64,000 nt of DNA from Caldisericota bacterium (GCA_024655865.1 JANLFM010000003.1:1-64000); one strand, 5' to 3'; numbered from the stretch's first letter, positions 24,761 to 33,906 are shown. Numbers and translations: made by a program. The notes: generated from the letters alone by a model not told the origin.

Positions 24761-27454
24761 ATGATCCTCTTAAAGAAATTGGAAGTTCACAACTTCAAGC
24801 AACTGGAAAGCATCAGCCTCTGGTTTCCGGATAAAGGGAGCTTCCTTATCGAAGGAGCAAACGAGGCAGGAAAGAGTAGCCTTTTTGAAGCGGTGTACTT
24901 CGGCATTTTCGGAAGGCCCCTCGTAGGTACAAACACGGATCTGGTGAATTACTCGGAGTCAGCAAAGAAAGCCACAGTAGAGCTAGAAATAAGCGCGGAA
25001 AATGAGACCTTACTCATCCGTAGGGAGATCCCCAAGCAGGGGAATCAAACGGCCTTCCTCATCGTGCGGCAAGACGACGGCAAGGAGATTGATCGCATTA
25101 CCAAAGTGAAAACTGTAAATGAGCGCATCGAAAGATCCCTGAAGTTCGACTGGCAGGCCTTCCTGAACTCCTGTTTTGTGGAACAGAAAAAGCTGGGGAA
25201 ACTTGAGGAGGCTACCGCCCAGGAGCGCCGCAATGCCCTCTCCAAACTTATCAACCTGGACTTTATGCTTGAGCTGGAAGATAAATTCAAAATCACCCTG
25301 GAGGACAAAAACAAGCTTATCGGGTTAAAGGAGAGGGAGGAGCTGGCAAAGGTAAGGAAAGAGCTCCAGCCGGTTGAGGAAAAATTCAAAAGCGTGGAGC
25401 GGAAGCTCAGATTAATTTCCCTCAAGAAAAGCCTTCAAAGCCTGCGTACGAACGAGGAAGAGATCTCCCGGTGGAGGGCACAGTTAGCACAGTTAGAGTC
25501 CCAAAAGGTGGATTTAAAATCCCAGGTTGAGGTTTTCGATCGTCTCCAGGTAATGGCCACAGAGCTCAAGCTTTTTTTGAATACCAGGGAGAATGCCAGC
25601 AATTTAAAAAAGCAGATTGAAAGGGTCGAGGAGGAGTTAGACGGGCTGATTAAGAAAAAGGAATCCCTGCCAGAGCTGGAAAATCAAACTTTCCGCCTCA
25701 AGTTCCTGAAGCGAAAATGGGATCAGGTCCAGGAACTCGAGCAAATGGAAAGGGAGGCTCAGGGTAAGTTGAACTCACTCACCCAGGAAATCGAGAGTTT
25801 TAAGAAAGGGGAAGAGGAGCGGGGAAGGTTAACTGCGGAAAAAGAGGAAGTCCAGAAAAGGAAACGAGAACTGGAAAAGGACCTGGGTAAGGTTCAAAGA
25901 TCCAGGCAGCTTGCCCTTGTATTCTCCATAGGATTCATTGTGATTCCTGGTTCCGCCTTAATTCTTGTAAGTACAGGAATTTTACCGGTTTATCTCCTCT
26001 CCCTGACGGCTCTTCTTGTACCCGGTATTTACTCCTTGTGGCGTTATCTTAAGACAACCCGCGAGTTAAAAGCGCTCCAGACGCAAAAAGAAGCCTTTTC
26101 CGAGGCCGAGCAAAAACTTGCAGGGAAAATAGAAGCTTATGGGGCGCCCATTATAATTTCTCGACCAGGTTATTCCTTAAATGCACTGAAAGAGGAACTG
26201 GAGTTCTGGGAATTGCGAAAAGGGAGAATAGAAAGATATCTGAGCATCTGGAGAAAGAAATTGGAAAACGCGGGAGAACCCCTGGGAGCAAGAACGAGGG
26301 ATGAGGTTGTGGGAGCGATCAACAGGACTATAGGGAAGTGGGAAGATTTGAAAAAAGAGGTTTCCCGAATCGAGGAACGCTCCAGTTATCTCAAGGGCCT
26401 GGTCCAGCTTTTAGAGAAATCCGCCCTGGAGGAGAAAAAACATGTCCAGAACCTGCTTGCGCTGGATCCCAATCTTAAGTTAGAGGAGGACTCCCTCAAG
26501 GTCACCCTCGCTGACCTGCAGAAGAGAGTCCAGGAAATAGGAGGGAAGGAACTACGAATAAAGTTGAGCAATCTCGAAAGCAAAATGGGGACTCTCCAGG
26601 GGATGATTTCCTTAAAAGAGAAGGAAAATCAAAAGCTTATTTCAGACATTGATGGAATTTGCCTGAGCCTGGGAATTTCAAGAGAGAGTGTCCAGGAGCC
26701 GGAAAAATTTCCTGAGTTAGAAACCCTGAAAGAGTTGGAGGAAACGCAGATAAAGGAGGAAAGGGACGCTCTTTTTGCGGAAAGGGAGTCCCTTAAACGC
26801 AAGGAGGCAGAACTCTCAGAGCGGTTAGGACTCAGGGATTTTCCTCTTGATTATGAAAGGTGCCAGAAAGAGCGCGAGGAGTGGGAACATCATCTCAAAG
26901 TCAGGGAAAAGGCAAGGGTCATTCTAAATCTTACTCGGGAGACAATTTACAACCGCGTTAAACCGCAAACGGAGTATCACATGAGCCTCATTGTTCCCCT
27001 TTTGACATCCAACCGTTATCAGGAAGTTCGGCTCACTGAGGATTACCGCATCAGGGTTTGGGACGACAGGGCCCGGGCTTACAGGGAAAAGGAGATATTC
27101 TCCGGAGGAACGCAGGACCAGTTCTCGCTGGCCCTGCGTCTGGCCTTCGCCATGGCCACCCTTCCCCAGGAACGGGGCTCCTCTCCTGGGTTCATCTTCC
27201 TGGACGAGCCCTTCTCTTCCTCGGACATCGACCGAACAAGGGCCCTGGTGGATCTCTTGACCAGGGGAGTAATCCACGAGGTGTTCCCCCAGGTTTTCGT
27301 GATCTCGCACTCCACAGTGGTTAATCCCGAGGACTTTGACTACTACGTTTATCTGGAGAACGGGAAGATCGTAAAAAACACCATTGAGGAAATTCACGAA
27401 TATCAAGGAAGGATCATCCTAAAGGATGAAAACGAGGTTGGTCTCTTCCAGTAG
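24761..27454 (+). CDS. Rad50/YhaN-like SMC-type ATPase with membrane segment at the coiled-coil apex
   Basis: An 897-aa ABC ATPase. N-terminal Walker A EGANEAGKSSLFEAVYFG (about residue 31), long heptad coiled coils (about 180-380 and 435-740), signature motif FSGGTQDQFSLALRLAFA (about 780) and Walker B FIFLDEPFSSSD (about 811). At the apex, where Rad50 has a CxxC zinc hook, I see no such motif but two hydrophobic helices (about 385-430: LALVFSIGFIVIPGSALILV, then LPVYLLSLTALLVPGIY). This resembles Bacillus YhaN rather than classical Rad50 and suggests a membrane-tethered end-processing complex. Confidence 0.9.
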   Translation: MILLKKLEVHNFKQLESISLWFPDKGSFLIEGANEAGKSSLFEAVYFGIFGRPLVGTNTDLVNYSESAKKATVELEISAENETLLIRREIPKQGNQTAFLIVRQDDGKEIDRITKVKTVNERIERSLKFDWQAFLNSCFVEQKKLGKLEEATAQERRNALSKLINLDFMLELEDKFKITLEDKNKLIGLKEREELAKVRKELQPVEEKFKSVERKLRLISLKKSLQSLRTNEEEISRWRAQLAQLESQKVDLKSQVEVFDRLQVMATELKLFLNTRENASNLKKQIERVEEELDGLIKKKESLPELENQTFRLKFLKRKWDQVQELEQMEREAQGKLNSLTQEIESFKKGEEERGRLTAEKEEVQKRKRELEKDLGKVQRSRQLALVFSIGFIVIPGSALILVSTGILPVYLLSLTALLVPGIYSLWRYLKTTRELKALQTQKEAFSEAEQKLAGKIEAYGAPIIISRPGYSLNALKEELEFWELRKGRIERYLSIWRKKLENAGEPLGARTRDEVVGAINRTIGKWEDLKKEVSRIEERSSYLKGLVQLLEKSALEEKKHVQNLLALDPNLKLEEDSLKVTLADLQKRVQEIGGKELRIKLSNLESKMGTLQGMISLKEKENQKLISDIDGICLSLGISRESVQEPEKFPELETLKELEETQIKEERDALFAERESLKRKEAELSERLGLRDFPLDYERCQKEREEWEHHLKVREKARVILNLTRETIYNRVKPQTEYHMSLIVPLLTSNRYQEVRLTEDYRIRVWDDRARAYREKEIFSGGTQDQFSLALRLAFAMATLPQERGSSPGFIFLDEPFSSSDIDRTRALVDLLTRGVIHEVFPQVFVISHSTVVNPEDFDYYVYLENGKIVKNTIEEIHEYQGRIILKDENEVGLFQ

Positions 27455-28085
27455 GGCCCTCTGGATCCCGAGAATCCTTTTCTTTCTTTTAGCCCCTATT
27501 TTCTTTCTCACTCTCACCCTTTCCCTCCTGGCCTTTGACCCCGCTTATTATCTTTCCATGCAGAAAGGGATCGGGTACCCGGTAACCGAGGAGACCAGGG
27601 TCCTGGACTACAAGCTTGCACAGTTCCTCTGGAACGGCAATGGCCCGGAGGACCTTACCGGTTTCAAGGAGAAGGAGATTCTCCATCTTTACGACATACA
27701 TAACCTTCTGCGCTTATTGGTGTTTGCCACCCTGGTAAGTGGTGCGGTTTTTTTGACCTCCGCCACGCTTTTAGGTTTCTGGGATCAGAATTTCAGGAGG
27801 ATCTTGAAATGGAGCCTCGTTTTTACTCTATCCTTCTATTTTCTGGCAGGGACAATGCTTTACTTCTTTTTCGATTGGCTCTTCCTGGAATTTCACCTCT
27901 TCACCTTCGCCAACGATTATTGGGTCCTAGGGGAAGATTACCTCCTTTACCGGCTTTTTCCTCCGGAATTCTTTCAAGCATCGCTCTTTCCCTTCTTTGC
28001 CCTGTTAATCTTCTTTACACTCCTTTTCTACCTCCTGGCCCTTATGGCTTCTAAGAAAGCGCGCACGGCTCTCAGGGCTTCCTGA
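27426..28085 (+). CDS. TIGR01906/DUF1461 family integral membrane protein
   Basis: A 219-aa membrane protein with four main hydrophobic segments and a large outside loop after the first (FDPAYYLSMQKGIGYPVTEE), followed by EKEILHLYDIHNLLR, the recognisable family motif. Function unknown. It overlaps rad50 by 29 nt, so the start is uncertain (ATG 27426 or TTG 27438). The 3' end overlaps the convergent deoxyribosyltransferase-like gene by 58 nt. Confidence 0.82.
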   Translation: MKTRLVSSSRALWIPRILFFLLAPIFFLTLTLSLLAFDPAYYLSMQKGIGYPVTEETRVLDYKLAQFLWNGNGPEDLTGFKEKEILHLYDIHNLLRLLVFATLVSGAVFLTSATLLGFWDQNFRRILKWSLVFTLSFYFLAGTMLYFFFDWLFLEFHLFTFANDYWVLGEDYLLYRLFPPEFFQASLFPFFALLIFFTLLFYLLALMASKKARTALRAS

Positions 28086-28450
28086 GAGTCCCTGTACCTG
28101 ATCAAGGTCAGGTTCCTGTTTCCTTCAATCATAGCCGAGACCCTAACCCCATCGAGGGCCAGACAGAGCACCTCCTTTTTAAGGCCCAGAGCATAGGCAA
28201 TTTCAAATCCGATTCCCAGTGAGGGGACGGAAACCTCGGCGATCATTAAATCTGCTTCCTTCAACCAGGAGATGTCTCTCTGGAAGATAAACTCCCTGGG
28301 AAGCTGGCTTTCTGACTCCCAGGCTCCTTCCTCTAAAAGGTGCTCGGTCAGAACCTGATGACCATTTTCTACAAGAAAGTCCCTGATCTCCTTGTAAGGA
28401 ACAGCAGGACTTTTTCCTGAGATCATTGGAATCGCGAAGTAAATTTTCAT
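28028..28450 (-). CDS. Nucleoside 2-deoxyribosyltransferase / DNPH1-like N-glycosidase
   Basis: A 140-aa Rossmann-like enzyme. The N-terminus KIYFAIPMISGK, the ADLMIAEVSVPSLGIGFE stretch with the nucleophilic Glu, and a downstream LGLKKEVLCLA strand match the deoxyribosyltransferase/2'-deoxynucleoside 5'-phosphate N-hydrolase (Rcl) group. It probably splits the base from deoxynucleotides for salvage or pool cleaning. The 3' end overlaps the convergent membrane protein gene by 58 nt, which is unusually long but does not break either frame. Confidence 0.82.
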   Translation of the reverse strand: MKIYFAIPMISGKSPAVPYKEIRDFLVENGHQVLTEHLLEEGAWESESQLPREFIFQRDISWLKEADLMIAEVSVPSLGIGFEIAYALGLKKEVLCLALDGVRVSAMIEGNRNLTLIRYRDSQEALRAVRAFLEAIRARR

Positions 28451-28474
28451 TTTTACCTCAGTCCTTCGTATAAT
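28446..28474 (+). promoter_or_regulatory. Promoter of the SLH-domain protein gene
   Basis: TTCATT (28446-28451), a 17-nt spacer and a perfect TATAAT (28469-28474), 40 nt upstream of the SLH gene, overlapping the divergent gene's start region. Confidence 0.5.
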
Positions 28475-28513
28475 ATAGCCCAGTCAAGGTAACTTGAAGA
28501 AAGGAAGGCGCAA

Positions 28514-29770
28514 ATGTTAAGGAAAATTCTGGTACTGTTTTTGGCTGCGGCAATTTTGTTCAGTTTGCCTCTCTCCCTCTGGGCCGAGGAGGAACCACCT
28601 CCTTTCCCTGATATGGAGCCCCCTCATTCCCAGATTATCTCTCCCCAGAGCGGGGCAACCCTCACCTCGAACCCGATTATTATCACCGGTACGGCAACAG
28701 ACAATGAGAAGGTTCTGTTTGTGGACCTGGAAGTAATAATGCCCAGCGGAACCTCCACCACTTTACTCTGCAGCCCCAAGGAGGGCAACGATTACTCTGA
28801 CTGGCAGTTCACCTGGGTGAACCCCGAGCCGGGGACTTATACCCTGACTTCTATCGCTACGGATAAGTTGTTCAATACTGAAGAGGAGCTGGAAAGTATA
28901 TCCATCACAGTCTCCTCTCAGATCACCCCTGTTCCTGACACTTACCCTCCTCCATTAGTAATTCTTTTTCCCCCAACAAGTGAGTACCCCGCCAGTGAGC
29001 AGGAACTGACTATTGAGGGGCGAACGGAGATGGGCGCTTATATTTCCATCAACGGCACACCTGTGCCTCTGGAAGAAATGGGATACTTCTCCTATAAAGT
29101 TGCCCTGTCGCCAGGAGAGAACAGCTTCCTCATCGAAGCTCGGGACCTGGCGGGGAACAAAACATCTGCTCAGCTTGTGGTCAATTATTCTGGAACAGAA
29201 CAACCTCCCACACCCACCCCTACTCCTACTTCATCGCCCACGCCCGGCCCTGTCACTTTTCCAGATTTGGATGGTCACTGGGCCCAAGACTTGATCTCCA
29301 CGCTTTTAGAAAAGGGGATAATCTCTGGCTACCCGGACGGCACTTTCAAGCCCGATCAGCCTATAACCAGGGCGGAGTTCAGCGCTATCCTCTGCCGGGC
29401 TTTAGGGATCTCTCCTTCTGAAAGCGGCTCAAACTTCCCAGACCTTCAAGGGCACTGGGCGGAAAAATATGTTACCCCCCTGGTGGAAAAGGGATTCATT
29501 AAGGGATATCCTGATGGCACCTTCGGCCCAGATCAGCTCATAAAAAGGAGCGAGATCGCGGCCATCATGGCCAGGGCCATGACCTTACCCCCACTGATCG
29601 GGAAGCCTACCTTTAGCGATATAGACACCACTCACTGGGCCTTCGGGTTCGTGGAGGCGGCGGCTTCAAAAGGGTTGATTAAAGGGTATCCTGACGGCAC
29701 TTTCCGTCCTGAGAACTCCGCAACCAGGGCGGAAGCCTGCGCTATTGTAGCCAGATCCCAGGGTTTTTAA
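28514..29770 (+). CDS. SLH-domain surface protein
   Basis: A 418-aa exported protein. After the signal peptide (about 1-24) come two Ig-like/Big-type beta domains (about 35-135 and 145-225, each with 'I.SP.SG..L/ EL.I.G.T' strands), a Thr-Pro linker (PTPTPTPTSSPTP, about 233-245), and three SLH repeats (about 251-305, 310-362 and 370-418), each with 'GYPDGTF.P...ITRAE'. SLH repeats bind pyruvylated wall polymer or peptidoglycan and anchor S-layer or envelope proteins. AGGAAGG lies before the ATG. Probably an S-layer-associated adhesin or scaffold. Confidence 0.93.
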   Translation: MLRKILVLFLAAAILFSLPLSLWAEEEPPPFPDMEPPHSQIISPQSGATLTSNPIIITGTATDNEKVLFVDLEVIMPSGTSTTLLCSPKEGNDYSDWQFTWVNPEPGTYTLTSIATDKLFNTEEELESISITVSSQITPVPDTYPPPLVILFPPTSEYPASEQELTIEGRTEMGAYISINGTPVPLEEMGYFSYKVALSPGENSFLIEARDLAGNKTSAQLVVNYSGTEQPPTPTPTPTSSPTPGPVTFPDLDGHWAQDLISTLLEKGIISGYPDGTFKPDQPITRAEFSAILCRALGISPSESGSNFPDLQGHWAEKYVTPLVEKGFIKGYPDGTFGPDQLIKRSEIAAIMARAMTLPPLIGKPTFSDIDTTHWAFGFVEAAASKGLIKGYPDGTFRPENSATRAEACAIVARSQGF

Positions 29771-29793
29771 TTTCTCAAAACTCATTTCCCCTA

Positions 29794-29830
29794 AAACAAA
29801 AAAGCCCCCCTCTTGGGGGCTTTTTTGTTT
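29794..29830. terminator. Bidirectional terminator between SLH gene and Yip1-like gene
   Basis: A 16-bp stem with core AGCCCCC/GGGGGCT flanked by A- and T-tracts on both sides, so it can act on both convergent genes. Confidence 0.88.
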
Positions 29831-29847
29831 GCTTAAAAAATTCCAGT

Positions 29848-30489
29848 TTAGATGGGGAAGAGACCAAATTCTCCGGATTTCAGAAGGGTGAGAATAATCA
29901 GAAAAAGAATCGGTGCCAGGGAGACTATGAGAGCAGGGCCAAGTTGTAGATCCTCCGTCTCCTCCAAAACCCCGGTCAGAAGGTAAATGTGGGCAAGGAG
30001 GAAGAGGAGCAGAAAAATCAGATCGGTTACTTTAGAGGGAATAAGGGCAAGCGCAGCATAAGGGACGAAAGCCAGCCAGGCCACCCCCACGGTCAGGGCC
30101 ATATCCTTTAGGGAAGCCCCTTTTCCTTTAAAAAGCGAGCTCATCAAGCTCAAGGCTGCCGTCTCGAAAAGCCAGAATAAGAAGGGAACAAAGAGCACAT
30201 AGAAGAAAAGCCGGGCAACCACTCCCCCTCCGAAACCCCTGTAATCGATTAAAACACCAATCCCACCAAAAAGACCTACGGCCACTAACGAGGTAAGGGC
30301 CAGCCACCACATCTTCTGGGAAATAACTGAGTGAAATGCCTCTTTGGGTTTTAACACTAAATCGGTAAAAAATTTCCCCCAGTTAAAGCCGCCGGTTGCG
30401 ATCATAGGAGCAGCCAGAGAAGTACCGCAATTGGGACAGACTTGCATGCCCGGTTGAATTTCCGCCCCACAATTGGGACAATATGGCAT
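29848..30489 (-). CDS. Zinc-ribbon plus Yip1-domain membrane protein
   Basis: A 213-aa protein. The N-terminal zinc ribbon (CPNCGAEIQPGMQVCPNCG, residues 4-22) precedes a short amphipathic stretch with KEAFHSVISQ, then about five membrane helices forming a Yip1-like domain. Such fusions are common in anaerobic bacteria and archaea and have no assigned function. The AAGGAGG before the ATG is good. Confidence 0.8.
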   Translation of the reverse strand: MPYCPNCGAEIQPGMQVCPNCGTSLAAPMIATGGFNWGKFFTDLVLKPKEAFHSVISQKMWWLALTSLVAVGLFGGIGVLIDYRGFGGGVVARLFFYVLFVPFLFWLFETAALSLMSSLFKGKGASLKDMALTVGVAWLAFVPYAALALIPSKVTDLIFLLLFLLAHIYLLTGVLEETEDLQLGPALIVSLAPILFLIILTLLKSGEFGLFPI

Positions 30490-30654
30490 TATTGAAACCT
30501 CCTTTCTCCAAAAGCCTTGTTTTGTCTATTTTAAATCACAGGACTCCCCCTGACAAGAAAAGAGGCCACTAAAAGGAGAAATTTTATGAAAATGTCAAAA
30601 AAACAAAGAGAATAAAGACCAATTTTGGAGAGTGTGGCAATCTCGCCCGAGAGT

Positions 30655-30939
30655 TCAGTAAAAGCGCAAGAGCTTGGTTAACCCCAGATAGAAGCCACTG
30701 GTAAGAGCAGCCATAGGCAGCACTAAAAGCCAGCTTACCCCCAGGATGTTCCAGGGAATCACTTCCCCTAAGAGCCATTGTGCCAGGAAAGCCCCTAAGA
30801 AGCCTGCCAGCATGGAGGCCAGAACCCCTCCCGGAGCCTTTCCCTTAGCGATCATGAAGTCCATGAGGAAACCAACAAGGCCTCCCAGGGTGATAACAAT
30901 AGCCCAAACTAAGATTCCCCAGTCTCGGATATTGGTCAT
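30655..30939 (-). CDS. Small GlsB/YeaQ-like membrane protein
   Basis: A 94-aa protein with three hydrophobic helices rich in Gly. The pattern 'GGLVGFLMDF...APGGVLASMLAGFLGAFLA' resembles the transglycosylase-associated (GlsB/YeaQ/YmgE) family, linked to envelope stress in other bacteria. The match is moderate. The ATG has no strong ribosome site visible, and the gene stands alone between Yip1 and the tRNA. Confidence 0.65.
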   Translation of the reverse strand: MTNIRDWGILVWAIVITLGGLVGFLMDFMIAKGKAPGGVLASMLAGFLGAFLAQWLLGEVIPWNILGVSWLLVLPMAALTSGFYLGLTKLLRFY

Positions 30940-31055
30940 GGGCTAAAATTATAAAAATCCCAAGTAATATGTCAATTCATTCAGGGGGAATAAATGTCAC
31001 ATGTTTACCCGGGTAAAATGGGCGAATCCAGCAATTATGCAAGCTATATACCTCC

Positions 31056-31084
31056 TTGAACGCCCCTAAAAAACCACTTATAAT
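31056..31084 (+). promoter_or_regulatory. tRNA-Val promoter
   Basis: TTGAAC (31056-31061), an exact 17-nt spacer and TATAAT (31079-31084), ending 9 nt before the mature tRNA. Confidence 0.75.
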
Positions 31085-31093
31085 AAAAAACAA

Positions 31094-31168
31094 GGGCGGT
31101 TAGTTCAGCGGTAGAACGCTTCGTTGACACCGAAGAGGTCGTAGGTTCGACTCCTACATCGCCCACCA
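31094..31168 (+). tRNA. tRNA-Val (anticodon GAC)
   Basis: The acceptor stem GGGCGGT pairs with ATCGCCC (one G-U), and A plus an encoded CCA end the molecule. The D arm is GTTC-AGCGGTA-GAAC, the anticodon loop TTGACAC within CTTCG/CGAAG gives GAC, and the T arm GTAGG-TTCGACT-CCTAC is perfect. The rest of this gene-poor interval (30940-31372) holds only its promoter and the leader of the nurA gene; I see nothing else in 31169-31372. Confidence 0.97.
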
Positions 31169-31372
31169 TTTTTTATCTGCTTAAACGCAAAGATAGGGTA
31201 CAATGCTAGTTCTGCAATTTTCCTTTCAGGGCTTCACCCATTAGGATGAACAAGATTGCCCATAAGCGAGCATCCAGCTCCTCAGTACTTTTAAGAGGGG
31301 CTTTTGCAGGTGGAACCCGGGATAGTACTTACCGGATGTTCCTGGTATCATAATTAGTGGACGGAATGCATT

Positions 31373-32542
31373 ATGCCAACATTCATTGACCTTTTATGCG
31401 GGGAAATTTCTCGAAAGGCCTCCCTACTTCGTCAGTTGTGGTCCAGGGCGCCTACGAACGAAGGGGAGCTGGAGCTTTTTAAGCGGGTAAAAGCAACCTG
31501 GCTCCCGAACCCCGCCTTAGAGCCTCCTCCCCTCAAGAGGGCCTTTGCTGTGGACGGTTCCATGATTGAACGTTCTTTCAATAATGCCGCCTCGGTATTC
31601 ATCGGCCAGGCGCTTTTAATTGGCCCTGATATTGAGGAGAAAGCGCTCAGACTGGAAGTATACAGAGGCACGCTGGATCGTGCTACCATGGATCGTCTGA
31701 ACTCCATCTACTTGCGGGAACTTGAGGTCTCCCTAGCCCTAAAATACGTTGAGGAAATGGAAAACGGCGTCCTCTTCCTCGATGGTTCCCTTTACAGCAT
31801 GCTCCCTCATATCCTCTACCCGGTAGCCAGATCCGGGCAGCCTGCTTTTCCAGATCCAGCTTTTGATCTCTTGAAAAAAATTCTTCTTCTCCTGAAAAAA
31901 GCGGAGGAGCTAAAAGTTACGGTTCTCTGCCTTTCAAAGACCTCAAACGACGTCCTCCTTTCCCGTAAACTAATACTCTCAAAAGATGAGGAAGATATCC
32001 CGGAAGAAGAACTATCCTCCAGCAAAGCTGAGGCTCTGCCGGACGCTGAGCTTCTCTTTCGGTCAACCAATGACGCCGGGTTTTCGCGCCCTCTTATCGT
32101 GGGAAAAATGTCTTTTTACCCCAGACATGCTGCTTTGTTCACGGATCAGAGGGAGCTTATAAAAAGGTTTGCCATCGAGGAGGAAGAAGCTTCAGATCTC
32201 CTGGCCGAGCTCTGGAATTCCCCGGCACACGGGGTATTCTACTGGCGCCCAACAGCAAACGATGATCCCATACGCGTGGATTTCCCTTGGATGCTCTATG
32301 TGGAGAAGGTTCCCCTCAGGCAGGTGTTTGCTATTTTTGCCGATGATATTTCTCGCCTTCATCCGGTACTTTCGATAATCCAAAATTTTTATGGGGGAAC
32401 GAATGTCTATAATGCCTTGCTTTGGCAAGCTGATAAGGCGGTGCGGTTGACTAAAGAAAAGGCGGATATTTACCTGAGCGTACTGAACTCTAAATTAGGG
32501 GAAAGGGTAAGGCTGGATCGCTCTTCCCGAAGATTCCTTTAA
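31373..32542 (+). CDS. nurA: NurA-domain 5'-3' nuclease
   Basis: A 389-aa NurA-family nuclease, the partner of HerA. The Mn2+-binding motifs are visible: AVDGSMIERSF (about residue 60) and VLFLDGSLYSM (about 137), followed later by the conserved FYWRP and IIQNFYGGTNVYNALLWQAD. The first 45 residues form a helical extension. GGACGGA lies before two ATGs; the second (31373) is used. It is encoded 9 kb from herA instead of beside it, as a single gene, and its 3' end overlaps glnA by 4 nt (convergent). Confidence 0.9.
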   Translation: MPTFIDLLCGEISRKASLLRQLWSRAPTNEGELELFKRVKATWLPNPALEPPPLKRAFAVDGSMIERSFNNAASVFIGQALLIGPDIEEKALRLEVYRGTLDRATMDRLNSIYLRELEVSLALKYVEEMENGVLFLDGSLYSMLPHILYPVARSGQPAFPDPAFDLLKKILLLLKKAEELKVTVLCLSKTSNDVLLSRKLILSKDEEDIPEEELSSSKAEALPDAELLFRSTNDAGFSRPLIVGKMSFYPRHAALFTDQRELIKRFAIEEEEASDLLAELWNSPAHGVFYWRPTANDDPIRVDFPWMLYVEKVPLRQVFAIFADDISRLHPVLSIIQNFYGGTNVYNALLWQADKAVRLTKEKADIYLSVLNSKLGERVRLDRSSRRFL

Positions 32543-33906
32543 AAATATCTTTCGAGCTCAACAGGATGAACTCGGAGAAAAATTTCCCGCGCTTCTTCCC
32601 TCTTTACTTTAATCCACCTCTCGATCAAAGATCGGGGGAACACTCCGTCCTTCGTTAAATATTCGTGATCTTCTTCCAGGGCATCCAGAGCCTCTTCCAT
32701 GGACTTAGGCAGGAAGTCCAACTTTTCCTTGTGACATGTAGCGAAAGAATTTTCTTCGACTGGTCCCAAGCCCTCTTTAACGGGGTCGATTTCCTTTTCT
32801 ATGCTATCCAGTCCTGCAAGTAGAATAGCGCTTAAACAGAGGTACGGGTTAGAGGTGGAATCTGGAGGACGATACTCAAATCTGGTCTCTTCTGCTTCAG
32901 AGACGTAACCGGGAATGCGACAGGCTGAGTTGCGGTTTCCCCTGCCAAAGGTAATGCTTGTTGGGGCCTCAAAACCAGGAACCAGACGTTTGTAAGAATT
33001 GGTGCTGGGGTTCGTGAAAGCACAAAGACTTCGTGCATGCTTCAAAACACCCCCTATAAAGCTCAAGGCAATCCGGCTCAAATTGGAATATGCCCCGTTT
33101 TCACTGTAAAAGAGATTTCTCTCTTCATCCTTCAGAAAGCAGTGCACATGCCAGCCGTTTCCAGGGGCTCCATAAATGGGCTTGGGCATGAAGGTCAGGC
33201 TCAGGTTCTCCCGTTGAGCCAGGTTCCTCAATACGTACTTGATAAGCAGAGCATCGTCGCAAGTCTTAAGAAGGGGCTCAAAGCAGGTTTCAATTTCCTG
33301 CTGACCGAGCCCTCCCCCTTCATGGTGGTGATACTTCACAGGAATTTTTAGTTTCTCTAAGATTTTACAAGCCTGATCCCTGAATTGAGCCAGCTTCTCT
33401 GAGGGAAGGTCTGCATGGTAAGCCCCTTCTCCAATCATTTCCAAGGGGGTAATTTTCCACTTCAGAGAGAGCGCGTCCTCCTCATAAGTGAAATCCTGGA
33501 AGAGGTAAAATTCGTATTCTGGACCCCAGTAAGATATTGCCCCTCTAATTTTATTAATGAGCAGTGCTTCCGCTTTACGCGCTACAAACCTGGAATCGAG
33601 GGGAAATGGGGATCGCTCTCGGTCAGGAATGTGAATATTGGCAAAACAGGAGAGAACGGTGGCTTCCCTGAAAGGATCTTTGAAACAGGTTGTGGCATCG
33701 GGAATTAAAACCAGGTCTGAGGACTCCACAGAGGAAAGGTGATAAGAACTTGCATCAAAACCAATGCCATCGGTAAAGACCTTCTCTGTGACGTAAGAAG
33801 AAGGCAAAGTAAGGTGCCTAAGATTCCCAGCCAGATCCACGACTTTTAAATCAAGAAAATCAATTTCCTCCCTCTCAAGGATTACCTTCAGCGCGTTATA
33901 GTCCAT
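32539..33906 (-). CDS. glnA: Type I glutamine synthetase
   Basis: A 455-aa ligase for ammonium assimilation. Motifs include FDASSYHLSSVESSDLVLIP, WGPEYEFYLF, GNGWHVH, the ATP/ammonia loop NPSTNSYKRLVPGFEAP and FEYRPPDSTSNPY. The segment that holds the adenylylated Tyr in GSI-beta enzymes has none here (CHKEKLDFLPKSMEEAL), so this is the GSI-alpha type, probably controlled by feedback or at transcription. RGNRNSACRIPG is slightly unlike the usual RNRSA form. A good promoter precedes it, and CGGAGGAGG lies before the ATG. Confidence 0.95.
   Translation of the reverse strand: MDYNALKVILEREEIDFLDLKVVDLAGNLRHLTLPSSYVTEKVFTDGIGFDASSYHLSSVESSDLVLIPDATTCFKDPFREATVLSCFANIHIPDRERSPFPLDSRFVARKAEALLINKIRGAISYWGPEYEFYLFQDFTYEEDALSLKWKITPLEMIGEGAYHADLPSEKLAQFRDQACKILEKLKIPVKYHHHEGGGLGQQEIETCFEPLLKTCDDALLIKYVLRNLAQRENLSLTFMPKPIYGAPGNGWHVHCFLKDEERNLFYSENGAYSNLSRIALSFIGGVLKHARSLCAFTNPSTNSYKRLVPGFEAPTSITFGRGNRNSACRIPGYVSEAEETRFEYRPPDSTSNPYLCLSAILLAGLDSIEKEIDPVKEGLGPVEENSFATCHKEKLDFLPKSMEEALDALEEDHEYLTKDGVFPRSLIERWIKVKREEAREIFLRVHPVELERYF

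Noticed and set aside
30586..30615. Tiny frame (9 codons) with a good AAGGAG site
   Set aside because: Too short to support; no conserved context, and it lies in an AT-rich gap where chance ribosome-like sites are common.
31300..31345. T-box-like string (GGTGGAACC) upstream of nurA
   Set aside because: The specifier hairpin, full antiterminator and terminator are absent, and the downstream gene is a nuclease, not an amino-acid gene.
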